DNA of 9,454 nt from Novosphingobium sp. (GTDB taxonomy: Bacteria > Pseudomonadota > Alphaproteobacteria > Sphingomonadales > Sphingomonadaceae), in contig JAIXYF010000500.1 in the NCBI GenBank assembly GCA_027490345.1, positions 1 to 9,454 on the forward strand, written 5' to 3'. How positions within the stretch are numbered: position 1 is the first letter of the stretch; the number at the start of each line of letters is the position of its first letter. The notes below the pieces were generated by a model. It was not told the DNA's origin, did not search any database, and saw only the letters and a program-made list of their open reading frames with translations. This document shows, one piece after another, positions 6,730 through 9,454 of the stretch. Made by a program: the position numbers and the translations under genes.

Positions 6730-7609
6730 AGTCTGCGCCCAGCCCATAGAATGCGGTGATGTGGCCCCAGGCTTCCTCTGCCGTCTCCACCATGCGGAAC
6801 AGATCAAGGTCCTTGGCGCCAATCACACCTTCTTCGACAAGCGCTTGAAAGTTCACCACGCGGCCCCAGAAATCACTGCCGAACAGCAGGATCGGCACGG
6901 GCTTCATCTTGCCTGTCTGCACCAGCGTCAGCAGTTCGAACAATTCATCAAATGTCCCGAAACCGCCCGGAAACACCGCAACCGCCCGCGCGCGCAGCAG
7001 AAAATGCATCTTGCGCAGCGCAAAATAGTGAAACTGGAACGAGAGGTGCGGCGTCACATAGGCATTGGGCCGTTGCTCGTGCTCCAGCACGATGTTGAGC
7101 CCGATGGATTCCGCGCCAACATCCGCCGAGCCGCGATTGGCCGCTTCCATGATCGAAGGGCCGCCGCCCGAACAGATCACGAAATGCCGCTGGCCATTTT
7201 CCGTGATGGCGCTGCGGCTGGCGATCTGCGCCAGCTTGCGCGCTTCCTCATAGTACCGCGCCTTGGCGATCAGGCGTTCGGCAACCTGCTTCTGAGCCGG
7301 GGCCTGTGCACGCGCCCGCACGGCGTCCTCTGCTTCCGGTGCAGGAATGCGTGCCGAGCCATACATGACCAGGGTTGAGCCAATGCCAGCTTCATCAAGC
7401 AGCATCTCGGGCTTGAGCAGTTCGAGCTGGAAGCGGACCGGGCGCAGTTCTTCGCGCAGCAGAAAATCGATATCGCGGAAAGCCAGCTTGTAGGCCGGAT
7501 CTTGCTGCTGCGGGGTGATGCATTCGTGCGATTCGACGAAGCCGGCTTCCTGCTCGGCCTTGTAGAATCGGCGGCGGCCAAGCGCGTGGGCGATGTCTTC
7601 ATCGGTCAT
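6728..7609 (-). CDS. LOG family (TIGR00730-type) Rossmann-fold nucleotide 5'-monophosphate phosphoribohydrolase
   Basis: This encodes a 293-residue cytoplasmic protein of the LOG family. Characterised members release the base from (cytokinin) nucleoside 5'-monophosphates. Motifs, numbered from ATG 7609, are YGSAR (83-87), GGGPSIMEAANRG (148-160), RKMHFLL (199-205) and PGGFGTFDE (214-222), the last carrying the catalytic glutamate of PGGxGTxxE. The roughly 80 residues ahead of YGSAR make it longer than plant LOG proteins, as is common in bacteria. The reading frame stays open to 7795, but that part is the tRNA-Gln gene read through, so ATG 7609 is taken as the start; its Shine-Dalgarno is poor (CCGGG). 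Actual substrate, cytokinin-type or general nucleotide salvage, is not readable. It probably shares transcription with the tRNA upstream and the GNAT gene downstream. Confidence 0.9.
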   Translation of the reverse strand: MTDEDIAHALGRRRFYKAEQEAGFVESHECITPQQQDPAYKLAFRDIDFLLREELRPVRFQLELLKPEMLLDEAGIGSTLVMYGSARIPAPEAEDAVRARAQAPAQKQVAERLIAKARYYEEARKLAQIASRSAITENGQRHFVICSGGGPSIMEAANRGSADVGAESIGLNIVLEHEQRPNAYVTPHLSFQFHYFALRKMHFLLRARAVAVFPGGFGTFDELFELLTLVQTGKMKPVPILLFGSDFWGRVVNFQALVEEGVIGAKDLDLFRMVETAEEAWGHITAFYGLGAD

Positions 7610-7655
7610 GCCCGGCGGTGTCGCAAGCGGAGCGCCGCGGCGCAATGGCTTATTG

Positions 7656-7680
7656 GGCCGAAACGGGCGGTTTCGCGGCC
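7656..7680 (-). other. Stem-loop between tRNA-Gln and the LOG gene
   Basis: GGCCGAAAC (7656-7664) pairs with GTTTC and GGCC (7670-7674, 7677-7680), giving nine pairs with a two-base bulge and a five-base loop. On the minus strand no U-run follows, so it is not a classic intrinsic terminator. It could be an attenuator or a processing or stability hairpin between the tRNA and the LOG message, or chance in GC-rich DNA. Confidence 0.3.
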
Positions 7681-7707
7681 AGACAGCCGCGCAAAGAAGC
7701 CGTAAAC

Positions 7708-7781
7708 TGGATGCCCCGCGAGGATTCGAACCTCGATAGACGGAATCAGAATCCGTAGTCTTACCATTAGACGACGGGGCA
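7708..7781 (-). tRNA. tRNA-Gln (anticodon CUG), CCA encoded
   Basis: The minus strand folds into a complete 74-base cloverleaf. The acceptor stem TGCCCCG/CGGGGCA has 7 pairs, and the D stem GTCT/AGAC closes a loop AATGGTA. The anticodon stem ACGGA/TCCGT closes the loop TTCTGAT, with anticodon CTG reading the Gln codon CAG. A four-base variable loop is followed by the T stem CGAGG/CCTCG with loop TTCGAAT. The 3' end is discriminator U73 followed by a genomically encoded CCA. U1-A72 is the known determinant for GatCAB amidation of Glu-tRNA-Gln, so indirect charging is likely. U73 is unusual compared with the G73 of E. coli tRNA-Gln. Confidence 0.97.
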
Positions 7782-7792
7782 AGGGAGGCGCG

Positions 7793-7821
7793 CATTTAGG
7801 CGGCGCTTGGCCTCAAGTCAA
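7793..7821 (-). promoter_or_regulatory. Sigma-70-type promoter for tRNA-Gln (and possibly LOG-GNAT)
   Basis: On the minus strand TTGACT (7821-7816) and TAAATG (7798-7793) have an exact 17-base spacer. The -10 box ends 11 bases before the mature tRNA 5' end, leaving a leader of only about five bases. This is the best promoter in the window, as expected for a tRNA gene. Confidence 0.75.
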
Positions 7822-7846
7822 GCGAGGCAGGGCCGCTTGCCGGGGC

Positions 7847-7884
7847 CGTTCCTGCGGCGCCCTTGCCCACAAGCCGCAGGAACG
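7847..7884. repeat. Perfect 12-bp inverted repeat in the tRNA-Gln / ppx divergent spacer
   Basis: CGTTCCTGCGGC (7847-7858) and its exact reverse complement GCCGCAGGAACG (7873-7884) flank a 14-base spacer. It lies 25 bp beyond the -35 box of the tRNA promoter and 65 bp ahead of the ppx ATG. Neither strand has a T-run after it, so it is not an intrinsic terminator. It may be a dyad operator or a 5'-leader hairpin of the ppx message. Confidence 0.6.
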
Positions 7885-7949
7885 CTAGGGTGCGTGTCAA
7901 GTACCTGCCGGGCGTCTCCCCGGTTGGAAAACATAAGCGATTGGTAACC

Positions 7950-9314
7950 ATGGCGGAGTTCGATCCGCCGGCGCAGCAGCGCAAGGCGCGGCAAGGCAAG
8001 CGGCGAGGGCGCAGGGGAGCGGCTCGTGGCAAGTCTGGGGGGCCGCGTTCCGCCCCTGGCGCGCCGGCCAGCATCCCTGACGGGCCAGAATCCGGGTTAA
8101 TCGCCCCATCTACTGCCGACACGGCTGCCGTAACCACGCCCGCTGCCGATACGCCTGTGCGCGCTGCCGCCCTGCCCGGCCGCAGCGCGGCGCCTGCCAG
8201 CGCGTCCTCTGCACCTTCCCCGTCCGATAGCCCGCGTCAGCCGTGGCAGAAATCGATGCCCTATCACCGGCAAGCCTATGCCGCGATCGATCTGGGCACC
8301 AACAACTGCCGCCTGCTGATCGCGCGGCCATCGGGCGATCACTTCATGGTGATCGATGCTTTCAGCCGGGTCGTGCGGTTGGGCGAGGGCCTCGCCCAAT
8401 CTGGCCGCCTTTCGGATGCGGCAATGGACCGGGCGCTGGGCGCGCTGCACATCTGCGCTGAAAAGCTGCGCAAGCGCGGGGTCCATCTGGCCCGTTCGGT
8501 GGCGACCGAGGCCTGCCGCCGCGCCACGAACGGCGCCGAATTCATCGAACGCGTCCACAGCGAAACCGGCATCCGGCTGGGCATCATCACTGCCGAGGAA
8601 GAAGCGCGGCTGGCGGTGCTGGGCTGCCACATCCTGCTGGAGCCCGGCGAAGGCCCGGCGATGATCTTCGATATCGGCGGCGGCTCCACGGAAATGGTGC
8701 TGGTCGATACGGCCGAGGCGGTGCCGCGCATCCTCGATTGGCAATCGGTGCCCTGGGGCGTCGTTTCGCTGACTGAGAGCATCGGCCCGATCGAACTTAC
8801 CGCGCAGGCCCGCGCAGCAGCCTATGACGAGATGCGGCGCCGGATCACCGAAGGCTTTGCCCGCTTTTCCGAACGAGTCGGCCCTGCCCGCGTGGCCGCA
8901 GCGGCCAGCGGCGGGCTGCGCCTGCTGGGCACCAGCGGCACGGTGACCACGCTGGCCAGCCTCCACCTCGGCCTCCCGCAATATGATCGCAGCGCAGTGG
9001 ACGGCGTGATCGTGCCCACCGCTTCGATGCGCGAAATCAGCCAGCGGCTGGCGCATATCTCTCCGGCCGAACGCATTGCCGTGCCCTGCATCGGGCGCGA
9101 ACGGGCCGATCTGGTGGTTGCGGGGTGCGCCATTCTCGAATCGATCTTCGACATCTGGCCCGCCGAACGCCTGGGCATTGCAGATCGCGGCATCCGCGAG
9201 GGCATCCTGCGCAGCCTGATGGCGGCGGGCGGCCTCACGACAACCAGCGAACGGAGCGACCGGCGCGTGGAAACCACAGCAGGCAAGACCGCTGCAGGGA
9301 GCGCCACAGCATGA
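7950..9314 (+). CDS. Ppx/GppA family phosphatase (exopolyphosphatase / guanosine pentaphosphatase) with basic disordered N-terminus
   Basis: This encodes a 454-residue cytoplasmic enzyme of the ASKHA-fold Ppx/GppA family, which hydrolyses polyphosphate and/or pppGpp. From ATG 7950, residues 1-103 are low complexity: a basic RKARQGKRRGRRGAARGK part followed by a Pro/Ala/Ser-rich linker. The catalytic core follows with AIDLGTNNCRLLIA (112-125), VATEACRRATNG (184-195), AEEEAR (215-220, containing the catalytic glutamate), DIGGGSTE (241-248), GTSGTVTTLA (328-337) and GIREGILRSLMA near the end. The C-terminal HD domain of long Ppx enzymes is absent. The frame is open to TTG 7863; ATG 7950 has a weak Shine-Dalgarno. 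A start at ATG 8256 (344 residues, core only) cannot be excluded. It overlaps rlmE by ATGA. Ppx versus GppA activity cannot be decided. Confidence 0.93.
   Translation: MAEFDPPAQQRKARQGKRRGRRGAARGKSGGPRSAPGAPASIPDGPESGLIAPSTADTAAVTTPAADTPVRAAALPGRSAAPASASSAPSPSDSPRQPWQKSMPYHRQAYAAIDLGTNNCRLLIARPSGDHFMVIDAFSRVVRLGEGLAQSGRLSDAAMDRALGALHICAEKLRKRGVHLARSVATEACRRATNGAEFIERVHSETGIRLGIITAEEEARLAVLGCHILLEPGEGPAMIFDIGGGSTEMVLVDTAEAVPRILDWQSVPWGVVSLTESIGPIELTAQARAAAYDEMRRRITEGFARFSERVGPARVAAAASGGLRLLGTSGTVTTLASLHLGLPQYDRSAVDGVIVPTASMREISQRLAHISPAERIAVPCIGRERADLVVAGCAILESIFDIWPAERLGIADRGIREGILRSLMAAGGLTTTSERSDRRVETTAGKTAAGSATA
9296..9301 (+). promoter_or_regulatory. Ribosome binding site of rlmE
   Basis: AGGGAG lies nine bases before ATG 9311, inside the end of the ppx/gppA coding region. 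It supports both the rlmE start and coupled translation through the ATGA overlap. Confidence 0.65.
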
Positions 9315-9454
9315 GCCGCAGTGGCCGCGATCCGGGCACACGGGTCAAATCCGCGAAAGGGCGCACGGCCTCCTCCAACCGCTGGCTCGCCCGACAGCTC
9401 AATGATCCTTATGTGAAGCAGGCCAAGGCCGAAGGCTGGCGCAGCCGCGCCGCG
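9311..9454 (+). CDS. rlmE: 23S rRNA (uridine-2552-2'-O)-methyltransferase RlmE/FtsJ, 5' part only
   Basis: The first 48 codons are in the window and the gene runs off the right edge. After a basic N-terminal tail of about 20 residues, SSNRWLARQLNDPYVKQAKA (21-40) and EGWRSRAA (41-48) match the conserved start of RlmE. The E. coli protein reads similarly (SSSRWLQEHF, DKYVQQAQKKGLRSRAW). The enzyme uses S-adenosylmethionine to methylate U2552 in the A-loop of the large subunit, a late ribosome assembly step. The catalytic domain lies outside the window and cannot be checked. The ATG overlaps the ppx/gppA stop as ATGA, making a two-gene operon likely. Confidence 0.92.
   Translation, partial: MSRSGRDPGTRVKSAKGRTASSNRWLARQLNDPYVKQAKAEGWRSRAA

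Noticed and set aside
7708..7781. The tRNA gene as an attachment site of an integrated element
   Set aside because: No integrase, no partial duplicate of the tRNA 3' end elsewhere in the window, and the flanking genes look like core genome.
8097..9341. A 414-codon minus-strand open frame opposite ppx/gppA
   Set aside because: The plus strand carries intact Ppx/GppA motifs; the opposite frame is a His/Ala/Gly/Arg-rich shadow.

Overview
The window is GC-rich, densely packed chromosomal DNA that looks like an alphaproteobacterium, most likely Sphingomonadales (Novosphingobium/Sphingomonas-like; the genus is a guess). The reasons are the codon bias, a GlmM of alphaproteobacterial type, a Glu-like tRNA-Gln with U1-A72, a Ppx/GppA phosphatase coupled to rlmE, and a GNAT-fold protein of the YghO / bacterial ceramide synthase-like family. 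I see no insertion sequence, phage gene, CRISPR array or plasmid module. The content is mostly housekeeping with a few poorly characterised proteins.

Layout: (1) 42-1220 (+) is a YghO/bCerS-like acyltransferase, followed after 84 bp by (2) an AI-2E-family membrane protein (1305-2480, +). (3) A divergent SLC1-type symporter (2477-3784, -) converges on it, and the two genes share the palindrome CTAG as their stop codons. (4) A 91-bp divergent intergenic region with overlapping candidate promoters separates the symporter from a compact operon: glmM (3876-5231), a DUF1272 zinc-binding-type small protein (5244-5468) and thiD (5465-6232). DUF1272 and thiD overlap by the four bases GTGA. (5) A minus-strand unit follows: tRNA-Gln(CUG) with a good sigma-70-type promoter (7793-7821), then a LOG-family protein (6728-7609), then a RimJ/RimL-like GNAT acetyltransferase (6196-6720). 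The GNAT gene runs 37 bp into the 3' end of thiD on the opposite strand. (6) A spacer holding a perfect 12-bp inverted repeat leads into ppx/gppA (7950-9314, +). This is coupled through ATGA to rlmE, which runs off the window end.

How the genes fit together: glmM supplies glucosamine-1-phosphate for peptidoglycan and lipopolysaccharide precursors, while thiD belongs to thiamine synthesis. Their operon looks organisational rather than a single pathway. The ppx-rlmE pair may join (p)ppGpp/polyphosphate metabolism to ribosome maturation. The first gene may make the ceramide backbone of the glycosphingolipids that replace lipopolysaccharide in sphingomonads. That is the most interesting functional possibility here, but it rests on family resemblance and lineage only. 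I found no convincing wholly new system. The points most worth checking are the ceramide synthase candidate, the symporter that lacks the usual Na+-ligand motif, the basic disordered extension on Ppx/GppA, and the inverted repeat beside the tRNA promoter.
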